Shown here in pieces: positions 8,844 to 17,889 of a stretch of DNA of 64,000 nucleotides. This DNA is from Streptomyces indicus (GTDB taxonomy: Bacteria > Actinomycetota > Actinomycetes > Streptomycetales > Streptomycetaceae): the NCBI RefSeq assembly GCF_900100315.1, contig NZ_FNFF01000003.1:157688-221687 (forward strand). The letters are read 5' to 3'. The first letter of the stretch is position 1; every line of letters begins with the position of its first letter. Made by a program: the position numbers and the translations under genes. The notes beneath the pieces were generated by a model. The model had not been told where the DNA came from. It ran no database searches and saw only the letters and a list, made by a program, of their open reading frames with translations.

Positions 8844-9302
8844 TCAAGCCTCCTCCGGCTCGCTCGCGCACGGCGACACAGGGCGTTCGAAGAACGTCTC
8901 CAGGGCGACCGTGGCCTGGGTGCCGCTGACGCCCTCGATCGCGTAGATCCGGCGCAGCACGTCCTGGAGTTGCTCGGTGGTGGCGGTTCTGACCTTGACC
9001 AGGACCGAGGCGCTGCCGGCGATGATGTGCGCCTCCAGGATCTCGGGGATCGCCGCGAAGGCCTCGGCCGAATCCCCCATCCACGCGGCCGAGTCCACCA
9101 TCACGTACGCCAGGACCCCGCCGCCCACGGCCGCCGGGTCCACCTCGACGGTGGTGCGCCGGATGATGCCGCGCGCCCGCAGCTTCCGTACGCGCTCGTG
9201 CGCCGCGCCCGCGGAGAGGCCCACCGCCTCGCCCAGGGTCGCGTACGACTGCGTGGCGTCCTGCTGGAGTCGCGCGAGGAGTGCACGGTCGGTCTGATCC
9301 AT
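8844..9302 (-). CDS. Lrp/AsnC family transcriptional regulator
   Basis: The protein of 152 residues has the family layout: an N-terminal winged HTH (MDQTDRALLARLQQDATQSYATLGEAVGLSAGAAHERVRKLRARGII) followed by a RAM/ligand-binding domain (VLAYVMVDSAAW through VSGTQATVALETFFERPV). I chose ATG 9302 because the family begins with the D-x-x-D-R-x-LL helix. The frame is open to ATG 9356, which would add 18 residues and swallow a symmetrical site at 9324-9351. It is divergent from the SMP-30 hydrolase gene, which is its likely target. The effector is unknown, presumably an amino acid. Confidence 0.92.
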   Translation of the reverse strand: MDQTDRALLARLQQDATQSYATLGEAVGLSAGAAHERVRKLRARGIIRRTTVEVDPAAVGGGVLAYVMVDSAAWMGDSAEAFAAIPEILEAHIIAGSASVLVKVRTATTEQLQDVLRRIYAIEGVSGTQATVALETFFERPVSPCASEPEEA

Positions 9303-9323
9303 CGATGTGATCCACCACTCTTC

Positions 9324-9351
9324 GTATGGCCATGTCTTGTCGCGACCATAC
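9324..9351. promoter_or_regulatory. Inverted repeat GTATGG-N16-CCATAC between Lrp regulator and hydrolase
   Basis: Two 6-bp arms (9324-9329 and 9346-9351) flank a core with its own local symmetry (TCGCGA). The site lies in the divergent gap 22 bp upstream of the regulator start, a natural place for Lrp autoregulation. Confidence 0.4.
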
Positions 9352-9424
9352 CTCATCCTGCAATCTTCCGATCAAGCCGAATGACGTTCAATGGCGAACG
9401 GCTCGGTCGAGACCGGGAGGGTCC

Positions 9425-10369
9425 ATGGGCGACCAGCGTCCTGAGCTGTACGAGATGTTCGACGAGCGCTTCCGTACCGGGCGGTGCATGAACGGGGACG
9501 CGGATCTCGAGGTCCTGTTCACCGGGTGCCGCTGGGCGGAAGGGCCGGTGTACGTGCCCGCCTGGCGGCAGCTGGTCTGGAGCGACATCCCCAACGACCG
9601 GATGCTGCGCTGGGACGAGGAGACCGGGGCGGTCGGCGTCTTCCGGCGCGCCGCCGGGCACACCAACGGCAACACCCTCGACCGGCAGGGCCGGCTGATC
9701 ACCTGCGAGCAGGGCAACCGGCGCATCACCCGCACCGAGCACGACGGCACCGTCACGGTGCTCGCCGACCGCTGGCAGGGCAAGCGGCTCAACAGCCCCA
9801 ACGACGCGGCCGTGAAGTCCGACGGTTCGGTCTGGTTCTCGGACCCGGACTTCGGGATCACCAGCGATTACGAGGGGTACCGGGCCGAGAGCGAGATCGG
9901 GGCCAACAATGTCTACCGGATCGACCCGGACACCGGTGAAGTCCGCCTGGTGGCCGACTGTTTCGGGGCGCCCAACGGTCTGGTCTTCTCGGCGGACGAG
10001 CGGCAGCTGTTCGTCTCCGACACGAGGGCGGGCTGCATCCGCGTCTTCGAGGTGCGCGAGGACGGGACGCTGTCGGACGGCAAGGTGTTCGCCGAGGCCG
10101 GTGCGCGGCCGCAGGCCCGCTTCGACAATCTGCGCTTCGACGACGGCGGCCGGCTGTGGGCGGCTGCGATGGGCGACGGCGTGCACTGCTACGACCCGGA
10201 CGGCACCCTCATCGGGCGGCTCGTGGTCCCCGAGGCGGTCGCGAACATCACCTGGGGCGGCGCCAAGCGCAACCGCCTGTTCATCTCGGCGGAGACCAGT
10301 CTGTATTCGGTGGTCATGGGCGTGACCGGCCTCCATCCGACGGGGCCCGGATTCCGGCCGTACCGCTGA
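9425..10369 (+). CDS. SMP-30/gluconolactonase family hydrolase
   Basis: The start ATG 9425 with GGGAGGG upstream gives 314 residues. The six-bladed propeller signatures are present: metal-binding Glu in CRWAEGPVY, RAAGHTNGNTLDRQGRLITCEQGNRRITR, LNSPNDAAVKSDGSVWFSDPDFGI with a metal-binding Asn, and APNGLVFSADERQLFVSDT with the catalytic-region Asn/Asp. Family enzymes hydrolyse sugar lactones or related esters with a divalent metal. No signal peptide is seen, so it is cytoplasmic. The substrate is unknown. The adjacent divergent Lrp-type gene is the likely regulator. The stop codon sits inside a 22-bp tandem duplication. Confidence 0.92.
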   Translation: MGDQRPELYEMFDERFRTGRCMNGDADLEVLFTGCRWAEGPVYVPAWRQLVWSDIPNDRMLRWDEETGAVGVFRRAAGHTNGNTLDRQGRLITCEQGNRRITRTEHDGTVTVLADRWQGKRLNSPNDAAVKSDGSVWFSDPDFGITSDYEGYRAESEIGANNVYRIDPDTGEVRLVADCFGAPNGLVFSADERQLFVSDTRAGCIRVFEVREDGTLSDGKVFAEAGARPQARFDNLRFDDGGRLWAAAMGDGVHCYDPDGTLIGRLVVPEAVANITWGGAKRNRLFISAETSLYSVVMGVTGLHPTGPGFRPYR

Positions 10370-10392
10370 AAGATTCCGGCCGTACCGCTGAA
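10351..10392 (+). repeat. 22-bp tandem duplication across the stop codon of the SMP-30 gene
   Basis: A 20-bp block at 10351-10370 recurs without change at 10373-10392, with a period of 22 bp. The block contains the last codons and the TGA, so the downstream copy carries a second in-sequence stop. It looks like a slippage duplication. Confidence 0.9.
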
Positions 10393-10409
10393 GTACGGGC
10401 GAGCGGGCG

Positions 10410-11207
10410 CTATTTGCAGGTGGCGAGCATGTCCTGGAGGGCCAGCTTCTCCGGGGCGGTGACCGTCAGCTTGTACTTGGCCTTGATCCCGGTCCAGCGG
10501 CGGGCGTACTCGCACCAGTACGCCTGCCGCGGCGGCTTCCACTTGTCGGGGGTCTGGCTGCTCTTGGCGGTGTTGGTCTCTTTGTCCGTGGCGAGCAGCA
10601 CGTCGAGGTCGTTGGCGTAGTTCAGGCGCTGCTGCGGGCTCCAGGCCCAGGCGCCCGCCCGCCAGGCCGCGCCGAGCGCCACGATGTGGTCGGACTCGAT
10701 CTGCGAGGCGCGGCGGTAGTAGTACGGGAGTTCCTTGCCCGTGTACGGATCGACGAGCGTGCCGGAGACGACCACGCAGGGGTTGCGGTCGCCCTCCTTG
10801 AGGTTCTTCAGGTCGCGGCGCAGGACGTCGTCGCGGGTGTCGCAGCCGTTGCGTCCGCCGGGCACGTCCACGGCGTCCGACCAGGTCTCGCCGAACTCCG
10901 CCCGCTTGTACGTCTCCCAGTTCTTGCCCCAGGCGACCTGAAGCGCGGCCAGCTGGGCGCGGGCGGTCTTCGCGTCGGGCGGGAAGCCTTTGCTCGCGAG
11001 GGTCCGGGACGGGGTGGGGGTGGGCGTCGGGGATTTCTTCGGGGGCGGCTTGGAGGCCGTGGCCTCGGGTGACGCGGTGTGGAAGCGGCCGTCCGCGCGC
11101 TCGACTTGGAGCGGGGTGCAGCCCGCGGCCACCGTCAGGGATGCGCAGGCGGCGAGCAGCAGCGTACGGAGTCTGCGTCCGCCTCGACCTGCCGTGCTGC
11201 CCGCCAT
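10410..11207 (-). CDS. Secreted lipoprotein with HNH (DUF1524-type) nuclease domain
   Basis: The 265-residue protein begins with a basic n-region and hydrophobic stretch ending in the lipobox LTVAAGC, so Cys29 is the probable lipidation site. A Pro/Thr/Ser/Lys linker (PPPKKSPTPTPTPSRT) follows. The nuclease domain has ESDHIVALGAAWRAGAWAW (the DHIV His/Asp pair), then LNYANDLDVLLATDKETNTAKSSQTPDKWKPP, the typical HNH_family GmrSD-C layout. It should act outside the membrane, perhaps on extracellular DNA. Paired Cys residues in the mature part fit an exported fold. It stands alone, facing the SMP-30 gene. Confidence 0.9.
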   Translation of the reverse strand: MAGSTAGRGGRRLRTLLLAACASLTVAAGCTPLQVERADGRFHTASPEATASKPPPKKSPTPTPTPSRTLASKGFPPDAKTARAQLAALQVAWGKNWETYKRAEFGETWSDAVDVPGGRNGCDTRDDVLRRDLKNLKEGDRNPCVVVSGTLVDPYTGKELPYYYRRASQIESDHIVALGAAWRAGAWAWSPQQRLNYANDLDVLLATDKETNTAKSSQTPDKWKPPRQAYWCEYARRWTGIKAKYKLTVTAPEKLALQDMLATCK

Positions 11208-11234
11208 GCCGCCGAGCGTAGGCGCGGGCGGCGG

Positions 11235-12641
11235 CTAGCGCCCGTCGGCCGGTCCCTCCGTGCTCTTCTCGCCCCGCTCGCCCCGCTCGCTCTTTTCGCC
11301 GGTCAGGCGCTCGCGGACGCGGTCGACCACGTCCGCGTACCGCGCCTCGGCCCCGTACCGGGTCGGCTGGTAGTAGCGCTTGCCCTTGATCGCGTCGGGC
11401 GCGTACTGCTGGGCCGCGATGCCTCCGGGCACATCGTGCGGATAGACATAGCCCTGCGCGTGGCCGAGCTTGGCCGCGCCCTTGTAGTGCCCGTCGCGCA
11501 GGTGCGGGGGCACGGGTCCGGCAAGTCCCTTGCGTACGTCCTCCATGGCGGCGCCGATCGCCAGCGTGGCCGCATTGGACTTGGGGGCGAGGGCCAGGGC
11601 GATGGTGGCGTGGCTCAGGGTGAGGGCGGCTTCGGGGAAGCCGATCATCGCGACGGCCTGAGCGGCGGCCACGGCCGTGGACAGGGCGGTGGGGTCGGCG
11701 AGGCCGATGTCCTCGCTGGCGGAGATCATCAGGCGGCGGGCGATGAACCGGGGGTCCTCGCCGGCCTCGATCATCCGCGCGAGGTAGTGCAGCGCCGCGT
11801 CCACGTCGGAGCCGCGGATGGACTTGATGAGGGCGCTGGCCACGTCGTAGTGCTGGTCGCCGTCGCGGTCGTACTTCACCGCGGCCCGGTCGACGGACTC
11901 CTCGAGGGTCTGCAGGGTGATCTCCTGCTCGCTCTTGGCGAGCGCGGCGCCCGCGCCGGCTTCGAGGGCGGTGAGCGCGCGGCGGGCGTCGCCGCCGGCG
12001 ATGCGCAGCAGGTGGTCGGCGGCGTCCTCGGCGAGCGTGACCGAGCCGCCGAGTCCGCGCTCCTCGGCCAGGGCGCGGTCCAGGAGCCCTCTGAGGTCCT
12101 CGTCCGTGAGCGGTTCGAGCGTGAGCAGCAGCGAGCGGGACAGGAGGGGGGAGATCACCGAGAAGTACGGGTTCTCCGTCGTGGCCGCGATCAGGGTGAC
12201 CCAGCGGTTCTCCACGGCGGGCAGCAGGGAGTCCTGCTGGGCCTTGCTGAAGCGGTGGATCTCGTCGAGGAAGAGCACGGTCTCCTTGCCGTAGCCCCCG
12301 GTCGCGCGGCGGGCGCCCTCGATGACGGCGCGGACCTCCTTGACGCCCGCGGTGATCGCGGAGAGCTCCACGAAGCGCTTGTTGGTGGCCTTGGAGACCA
12401 CGTACGCCAGCGTCGTCTTCCCGGTGCCCGGCGGTCCCCAGAGGATCACGGACGAGGGGCCCGCGGGGCCGCCGCTGCCCTCCCCGACCAGGCGCCGCAG
12501 CGGCGATCCCGGCTTCAGCAGATGTCCCTGGCCCACGACTTCGTCGAGGGTGCGCGGACGCATCCGCACCGCCAGCGGACTACTGGCCGGCTCCTTCTCC
12601 TGGCGCTCTTCGGCGGCGGCGGTAAACAGATCGGGCTCCAC
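11235..12641 (-). CDS. rarA: Replication-associated recombination protein A (AAA+ ATPase)
   Basis: Starting at GTG 12641 ([14 protein letters not shown]) the protein has 468 residues. It shows [21 protein letters not shown], Walker [13 protein letters not shown], Walker B LFLDEIHR, sensor [10 protein letters not shown] and the MgsA C-terminal tetramerisation region ([21 protein letters not shown]). RarA/MgsA acts at stalled replication forks. The family's short N-terminal DLF motif, which can bind clamp or SSB partners, supports this start. An upstream ATG at 12788 would run through the operator region and is rejected. It is divergent from the sulfur operon. Confidence 0.95.
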   Translation of the reverse strand: MEPDLFTAAAEERQEKEPASSPLAVRMRPRTLDEVVGQGHLLKPGSPLRRLVGEGSGGPAGPSSVILWGPPGTGKTTLAYVVSKATNKRFVELSAITAGVKEVRAVIEGARRATGGYGKETVLFLDEIHRFSKAQQDSLLPAVENRWVTLIAATTENPYFSVISPLLSRSLLLTLEPLTDEDLRGLLDRALAEERGLGGSVTLAEDAADHLLRIAGGDARRALTALEAGAGAALAKSEQEITLQTLEESVDRAAVKYDRDGDQHYDVASALIKSIRGSDVDAALHYLARMIEAGEDPRFIARRLMISASEDIGLADPTALSTAVAAAQAVAMIGFPEAALTLSHATIALALAPKSNAATLAIGAAMEDVRKGLAGPVPPHLRDGHYKGAAKLGHAQGYVYPHDVPGGIAAQQYAPDAIKGKRYYQPTRYGAEARYADVVDRVRERLTGEKSERGERGEKSTEGPADGR

Positions 12642-12694
12642 GACGCCAACCCTAGGACACGGGTCCGACAACGCCGTACGGCGAGCGCCCGTAA

Positions 12695-12733
12695 ATACCC
12701 TCGGGGGTATCCAGTGATACGGTAGGGGGTATC
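12695..12733. promoter_or_regulatory. Two CsoR/CstR-type operators in tandem
   Basis: The first site is the perfect palindrome ATACCCTCGGGGGTAT (12695-12710). The second, GATAC-N8-GTATC (12716-12733), repeats the G-rich half. The centres are about 22 bp apart, two helical turns. CsoR-superfamily operators have the form TACCC-GGGTA, and the third gene of the downstream operon encodes a CsoR-family repressor, so this is very probably its autoregulatory site. Confidence 0.82.
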
Positions 12734-12778
12734 GGGGAAGGGGGATGAACTGAGCACGAAGCGTCAGGAGTGACAGCA

Positions 12779-14437
12779 GTGACCGCAATGAAGCAGGACG
12801 GCATGAAGGTGATCGTCATCGGCGGAGTCGCCGGCGGCATGTCCGCCGCGACCCGGCTGCGCCGGCTCGACGAGCGGGCCGAGATCGTGGTCCTCGAGCG
12901 CGGCGCCCATGTCAGTTACGCGAACTGCGGGCTGCCGTACTACCTGGGCGGCACCATCGAGCAGCGCGACGCCCTGCTCCTGCAGACCCCCGAATCGCTC
13001 GCCGCGCGCTTCCGTATCGACGTACGGGTGCACAACGAGGCGGTGGCGATCGACCGCGACGCCCGTACCGTCCGGGTGCGCGACCTCGCCACCGGCCGCG
13101 AGTACACCGAGTCGTACGACCGCATCGTCCTGAGCCCCGGCGCGCGCCCCTTTGTCCCCGATCTGCCGGGCGTCGAGCGCGCCCACACGCTGCGCGACGT
13201 GAGCGACGCCGACCGGATCGCCGAGGCACTCGCGCAGGACGTGCGCAGCGCCGTGGTCGTCGGCGGCGGGTTCATCGGGGTCGAGGCCGCGGAGAATCTG
13301 CGCGAGCGCGGTCTGGACGTGACGCTCGTGGAGCTCGCCGACCAGGTCCTCACGCCGCTCGACCCCGAGATGGCCGCCCCGGTCGCCGACCGGCTGCGGG
13401 CCCACGGCGTACGGGTCGAGCTCGGCGCGCAGGCCGCCAAGGTGCTGCCCTCCACCGTGGAACTCGCCGACGGCCGGACCCTGCCCGCCCACCTCGTCCT
13501 GTTGTCGATCGGCGTGCGCCCGGAGACCTCGCTCGCGGTGGCCGCGGGTCTGGAGCTCGGGCCGCGCGGCGGCATCGCCGTCGACGAGGCGCAGCGGACC
13601 AGCGACCCGGACATCTTCGCGGTCGGCGACGCCGCCGAGAAGCGGGACGCCCTGACCGGGGACCCGGTGCTCGTCCCGCTGGCCAACCTCGCCAACCGGC
13701 ACGGCCGCCTCGTGGCCGACGCGCTCACGGGCCGTCCGGTACGGGCCCGTGCCGCCACCTCCACCGCCATCGTGCGGGTCTTCGACCTCACCGCGGCAGC
13801 CACGGGCTGGAACGAGAAGCGGCTGCGCGCCGCGGGCCGCCCGTACCAGGCCCTGCACCTGCACCCGGGCTCGCACGCCGGCTACTACCCGGGGGCCTCG
13901 CCCATCGCGCTCAAGGTGCTGTTCGACCCGCGCGACGAGCGGATCCTCGGTGCGCAGGCCGTCGGCGCGGACGGGGTCGACAAGCGCATCGACGTGATCG
14001 CCACGGCCATGGCGGGCGGCCTGACCGTCTCCGAGCTCGCGGACTTGGAGCTCGCGTACGCCCCGCCGTACGGCTCGGCCAAGGACCCGGTGAACATGGC
14101 GGGCCTGATCGCCGAGAACCTCGCCGACGGCACCGCCCGCACCGTGCAGTGGCATGAACTCGACGGCGCCGAGGGTGCGATCATCGATGTCCGCTCCCCC
14201 GCCGAGCACGCCGCCGGGTCGATCCCCGGCGCCGTGAACATCCCCCTGGACGAGCTGCGCGACCGCGCCGCCGAGCTGCCCGAGGGCCGGCTCATCGTCC
14301 ACTGTCAGGTCGGTCTGCGCGGGCACAACGCCCAGCGGCTGCTCACCGCACTCGGCCGCGAGGTGGTCAACCTCGATGGCGGGTACGCAACCTGGGCGGC
14401 GGGCCGGTCCGCCACTGCTACTGCCCCGGCCGCCTGA
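12779..14437 (+). CDS. CoA-disulfide reductase-like FAD/NAD(P) oxidoreductase with C-terminal rhodanese domain
   Basis: The 552-residue protein starts at GTG 12779, eight bases after AGGAG. Residues about 8-450 form a pyridine-nucleotide disulfide oxidoreductase: FAD motif [14 protein letters not shown], the single-cysteine active site [10 protein letters not shown] (Cys50) characteristic of CoA-disulfide/NADH-persulfide reductases, NAD motif [16 protein letters not shown], and FAVGDAAE. Residues about 460-545 are a rhodanese domain with active Cys509 in HCQVGLRG. Such fusions reduce CoA persulfide or polysulfide. It is first in an operon with a membrane rhodanese and a CstR-like repressor, so the likely role is clearing sulfane sulfur. 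The substrate is inferred. Confidence 0.92.
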   Translation: MTAMKQDGMKVIVIGGVAGGMSAATRLRRLDERAEIVVLERGAHVSYANCGLPYYLGGTIEQRDALLLQTPESLAARFRIDVRVHNEAVAIDRDARTVRVRDLATGREYTESYDRIVLSPGARPFVPDLPGVERAHTLRDVSDADRIAEALAQDVRSAVVVGGGFIGVEAAENLRERGLDVTLVELADQVLTPLDPEMAAPVADRLRAHGVRVELGAQAAKVLPSTVELADGRTLPAHLVLLSIGVRPETSLAVAAGLELGPRGGIAVDEAQRTSDPDIFAVGDAAEKRDALTGDPVLVPLANLANRHGRLVADALTGRPVRARAATSTAIVRVFDLTAAATGWNEKRLRAAGRPYQALHLHPGSHAGYYPGASPIALKVLFDPRDERILGAQAVGADGVDKRIDVIATAMAGGLTVSELADLELAYAPPYGSAKDPVNMAGLIAENLADGTARTVQWHELDGAEGAIIDVRSPAEHAAGSIPGAVNIPLDELRDRAAELPEGRLIVHCQVGLRGHNAQRLLTALGREVVNLDGGYATWAAGRSATATAPAA

Positions 14438-14446
14438 ATTCCGTAA

Positions 14447-15361
<915 letters not shown>

Positions 15362-15392
15362 AAGGCCAGCCGGTCCGTAAGTCCCGCCGGCC

Positions 15393-16043
15393 TCAGCTGG
15401 TCCAGAAGTCCCACCAGCGCGTCAGGATCAGCATGCCGATGATGCCCACGTGCAGGACCGGCAGCACCCAGGTGAACTCGTCCAGGAACGAGCGCAGCCA
15501 GGACGGTGCGGGCAGCAGGCCGTGGCGGATGTTGTGCGAGGTCACGTACCAGAACATGACGATCGTGGCGACCCACGCGAGGCAGCACCACAGGCACAGC
15601 GAGTTGATGGTGTAGAGCGACTGGTACTGGAGCCAGGTGCAGAAGGCGACGCCGAAGAGCATGCCGGCGTTGAGCGTCAGCCAGTACCAGCGCGGGAAGC
15701 GGGCGCGGGCGATCAGGCTCATGCCCACGCAGACGACGATGCCGTAGGTGACCAGGCCGAGCATCGGGTTCGGGAAGCCGAACACCTCGGCCTGGTCGCT
15801 CTTCATGATGTTCCCGCAGGACACCACGGGGTTGAGGCTGCACGCGGGCTTGAAGGTCGGGTCCTCGAGCAGCTTGAACTTGTCGAGGGTGATGACCCAC
15901 GCGGCGAGCACTCCGGCCAGACCGGTGATCACCAGAAGGATGCCGAGCGCACGGCTGCCGCCGACACTGCGCGCGGGCTGTCCGCCCGACGCCTCGTCGT
16001 GGCCGTCGAGGACATCCGTGCTCGCCGTGGTCGTCTTGCTCAT
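15393..16043 (-). CDS. Vitamin K epoxide reductase (VKOR) family membrane protein
   Basis: The 216-residue protein has an acidic/polar N-terminus, then about five membrane helices. The active-site motif CLWC is at residues 150-153, and the loop cysteines Cys68 and Cys76 sit after the first helix, completing the electron-relay set. Bacterial VKOR regenerates the oxidised disulfide-forming partner by passing electrons to quinone, supporting folding of exported proteins. No DsbA-like partner is adjacent, although one is encoded at 60.2 kb. The start ATG 16043 was chosen; GTG 16058 in the same frame adds five residues and is possible. Confidence 0.93.
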   Translation of the reverse strand: MSKTTTASTDVLDGHDEASGGQPARSVGGSRALGILLVITGLAGVLAAWVITLDKFKLLEDPTFKPACSLNPVVSCGNIMKSDQAEVFGFPNPMLGLVTYGIVVCVGMSLIARARFPRWYWLTLNAGMLFGVAFCTWLQYQSLYTINSLCLWCCLAWVATIVMFWYVTSHNIRHGLLPAPSWLRSFLDEFTWVLPVLHVGIIGMLILTRWWDFWTS

Positions 16044-16107
16044 CAGCAGTTCCGTCACTTTCGCCGTCCGGCCGGGGCCCGGGGTCATTGTGCCGTACGC
16101 GGCTGTG

Positions 16108-16127
16108 TGTCCATCGTTCGGTGGACA
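16108..16127. promoter_or_regulatory. Inverted repeat TGTCCA-N8-TGGACA before the ABC exporter operon
   Basis: Perfect 6-bp arms lie in the 140-bp divergent gap between the VKOR gene and the ABC ATPase gene, 56 bp before the ATPase start. It is a reasonable binding site for the response regulator encoded at the end of the operon or another repressor. Confidence 0.4.
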
Positions 16128-16183
16128 TCGGCCGGTACGGACGGTGGTGCCCGGCGGCACGTCCCCGCGGGACGCTGGGTGCC

Positions 16184-17050
16184 ATGACGGCCACCACAGG
16201 TGAACTCGCGGTCCGGACACGGGGACTGCGCAAGCGATACGGACAGCTGGATGCCGTAGCCGGTGTCGATCTGTCGATACGGTCCGGCGAGGTGTTCGGC
16301 CTGCTCGGGCCCAATGGCGCCGGGAAGTCCACGACCGTGGAGATCCTCCAGGGCCACCGCGCACGGGACGCGGGCGAGGTCGAGGTGCTCGGCGAAGACC
16401 CCGCGACGGCCACGCGCTCCTGGCGCGGGAAAGTCGGCATCGTCTGGCAGGACGAGTCGGCGCCCGGCGAGTTGACGGTGCGGGAGACCGTGCGGCATTT
16501 CTCCCGTTACTACCCGAACCCCCGTCAGCCGGATGAGGTGATCGAACTCGTCGGCCTGGCGGAGAAGGCCGGCAGCCGGATCAAGGCGCTCTCCGGCGGA
16601 CAGCGGCGGCGGCTCGATGTGGCGCTCGGCGTGATCGGCGGGCCCGAGCTGCTGCTGCTCGACGAGCCGACCACCGGCTTCGACCCGGGCGCGCGCCGGC
16701 AGTTCTGGAGCCTGATCCGGCAGCTCGCGGCCGAGGGCACCACCATCCTGCTCACCACGCACTATCTGGAGGAGGCCGAGGCGCTCGCCGACCGGCTCGC
16801 GGTCATCGCGGGCGGCCGGATCGCCGCGGAGGGGACCCCGGCGCACCTGCGCGAGTCGTACAGCGGCGAGGCCACCGTCGAGTGGACCGAGCCCGACGGC
16901 AGCCCGCGCAGCGAGCGGACCACGACCCCCACCCGTACCGTCGCCGGGCTCATGAGGCGCTACGACGGCGAGATCCCCGGCCTGCGCATCAGCCGCCCCA
17001 CGCTGGAGGACGTCTACCTCCGGCTCACCGGACAGGAGAGCGCGCGATGA
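16184..17050 (+). CDS. ABC transporter ATP-binding protein (exporter type)
   Basis: The 288-residue protein has Walker A GPNGAGKST, Q-loop in GIVWQDE, signature LSGGQRRRLDVALGV, Walker B LLLLDEPTTGFDP and the switch His in LTTHYLEEAEALADRLAVI. It is of the CcmA/DrrA class that energises ABC-2 exporters for drugs or lipids. The C-terminal about 60 residues carry the extra domain common to this class. Its TGA overlaps the permease ATG (ATGA), so the two are translationally coupled. Substrate unknown. Confidence 0.95.
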   Translation: MTATTGELAVRTRGLRKRYGQLDAVAGVDLSIRSGEVFGLLGPNGAGKSTTVEILQGHRARDAGEVEVLGEDPATATRSWRGKVGIVWQDESAPGELTVRETVRHFSRYYPNPRQPDEVIELVGLAEKAGSRIKALSGGQRRRLDVALGVIGGPELLLLDEPTTGFDPGARRQFWSLIRQLAAEGTTILLTTHYLEEAEALADRLAVIAGGRIAAEGTPAHLRESYSGEATVEWTEPDGSPRSERTTTPTRTVAGLMRRYDGEIPGLRISRPTLEDVYLRLTGQESAR

Positions 17051-17889
17051 CGACGACGGACCTGCCCGCCCGCCGGGCCACGAGCGAGCGGCTGCCCGGC
17101 GCATGGAGTCTCGGGCTGCATCAAGGCGCCCTGGAATTACGGCAGTTCTTCCGGCAGCGCGAGCAGGTGGTGTTCACCTTCGCCTTCCCCATCGTCATCC
17201 TCTTCCTCTTCGCCTCGATCTTCAGCGACGACGTGGAAGGCGCCGGCATCACGGCCTCGCAGCTGTACGTGCCCGCCATGATCGCCGCGGGCATCATGTC
17301 CACCAGCTTCCAGTCCCTGGGCCTGTCCATCGCGATCGAACGCGACGAGAAGGTGCTGCGCCGGCTGCGCGGCACCCCGATGCCGCCGAGCGCGTACTTC
17401 CTCGGCAAGATCTGGCTGGTCCTCGTCACCGGGGCCCTGGAGACGGTCGCCCTGCTGGTCGTGGGGACGGTGTTCTACGACATCGAGCTGCCGGCGGACG
17501 CGGCCGACTGGCTGACCTTCGGCTGGGTGTTCCTGCTCGGCCTGACCGGCTGCGCCCTGCTCGGCATCGCGATCAGCAGCGTGCCGAAGTCCGCGCGCAG
17601 CGCCTCCTCGGTGGTCGTCCTGCCCTTCCTCGTGCTGCAGTTCATCTCCGGTGTCTACATCGCCATCGACACGCTGCCGGGCTGGATGCTGAACATCGGC
17701 GCGCTCTTCCCGCTGAAGTGGATGTGCCAGGGCCTGCGCGGGGTGTTCCTGCCCGAGTCCGCCAAGATCCTGGAATCGGCGGGCAGTTGGGAGTACGGAC
17801 GCACCGCTCTGGTGCTCGGCGCCTGGTGCATCGGAGGATTGCTGCTGTGTCTGGGGACCTTCCGGTGGAAGAGCCGGGGCGAGGGCTGA
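17047..17889 (+). CDS. ABC-2 type transporter permease, contains a TTA codon
   Basis: The 280-residue membrane protein has about six hydrophobic helices, starting with VVFTFAFPIVILFLFASIF and ending with ALVLGAWCIGGLLLCLGTF, and the ABC-2 motif region RRLRGTPMPPSAYFLGKIW. It forms the membrane part of the exporter with the preceding ATPase. Codon 31 (17137-17139) is TTA, read in Streptomyces only by the bldA tRNA, so expression may depend on developmental stage. Its 3' end overlaps the kinase gene by 43 bp, which makes the sensor genes part of the same transcript. Confidence 0.94.
   Translation: MTTTDLPARRATSERLPGAWSLGLHQGALELRQFFRQREQVVFTFAFPIVILFLFASIFSDDVEGAGITASQLYVPAMIAAGIMSTSFQSLGLSIAIERDEKVLRRLRGTPMPPSAYFLGKIWLVLVTGALETVALLVVGTVFYDIELPADAADWLTFGWVFLLGLTGCALLGIAISSVPKSARSASSVVVLPFLVLQFISGVYIAIDTLPGWMLNIGALFPLKWMCQGLRGVFLPESAKILESAGSWEYGRTALVLGAWCIGGLLLCLGTFRWKSRGEG

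Noticed and set aside
12642..12788. Longer RarA N-terminus starting at ATG 12788
   Set aside because: It would run through the two operator palindromes and adds 49 residues without similarity to the family; GTG 12641 gives the expected DLF-containing start.
16044..16364. Longer N-terminus for the VKOR protein
   Set aside because: It would overlap the palindrome and the divergent ABC ATPase gene and gives an Arg/Pro-rich leader unlike the family.
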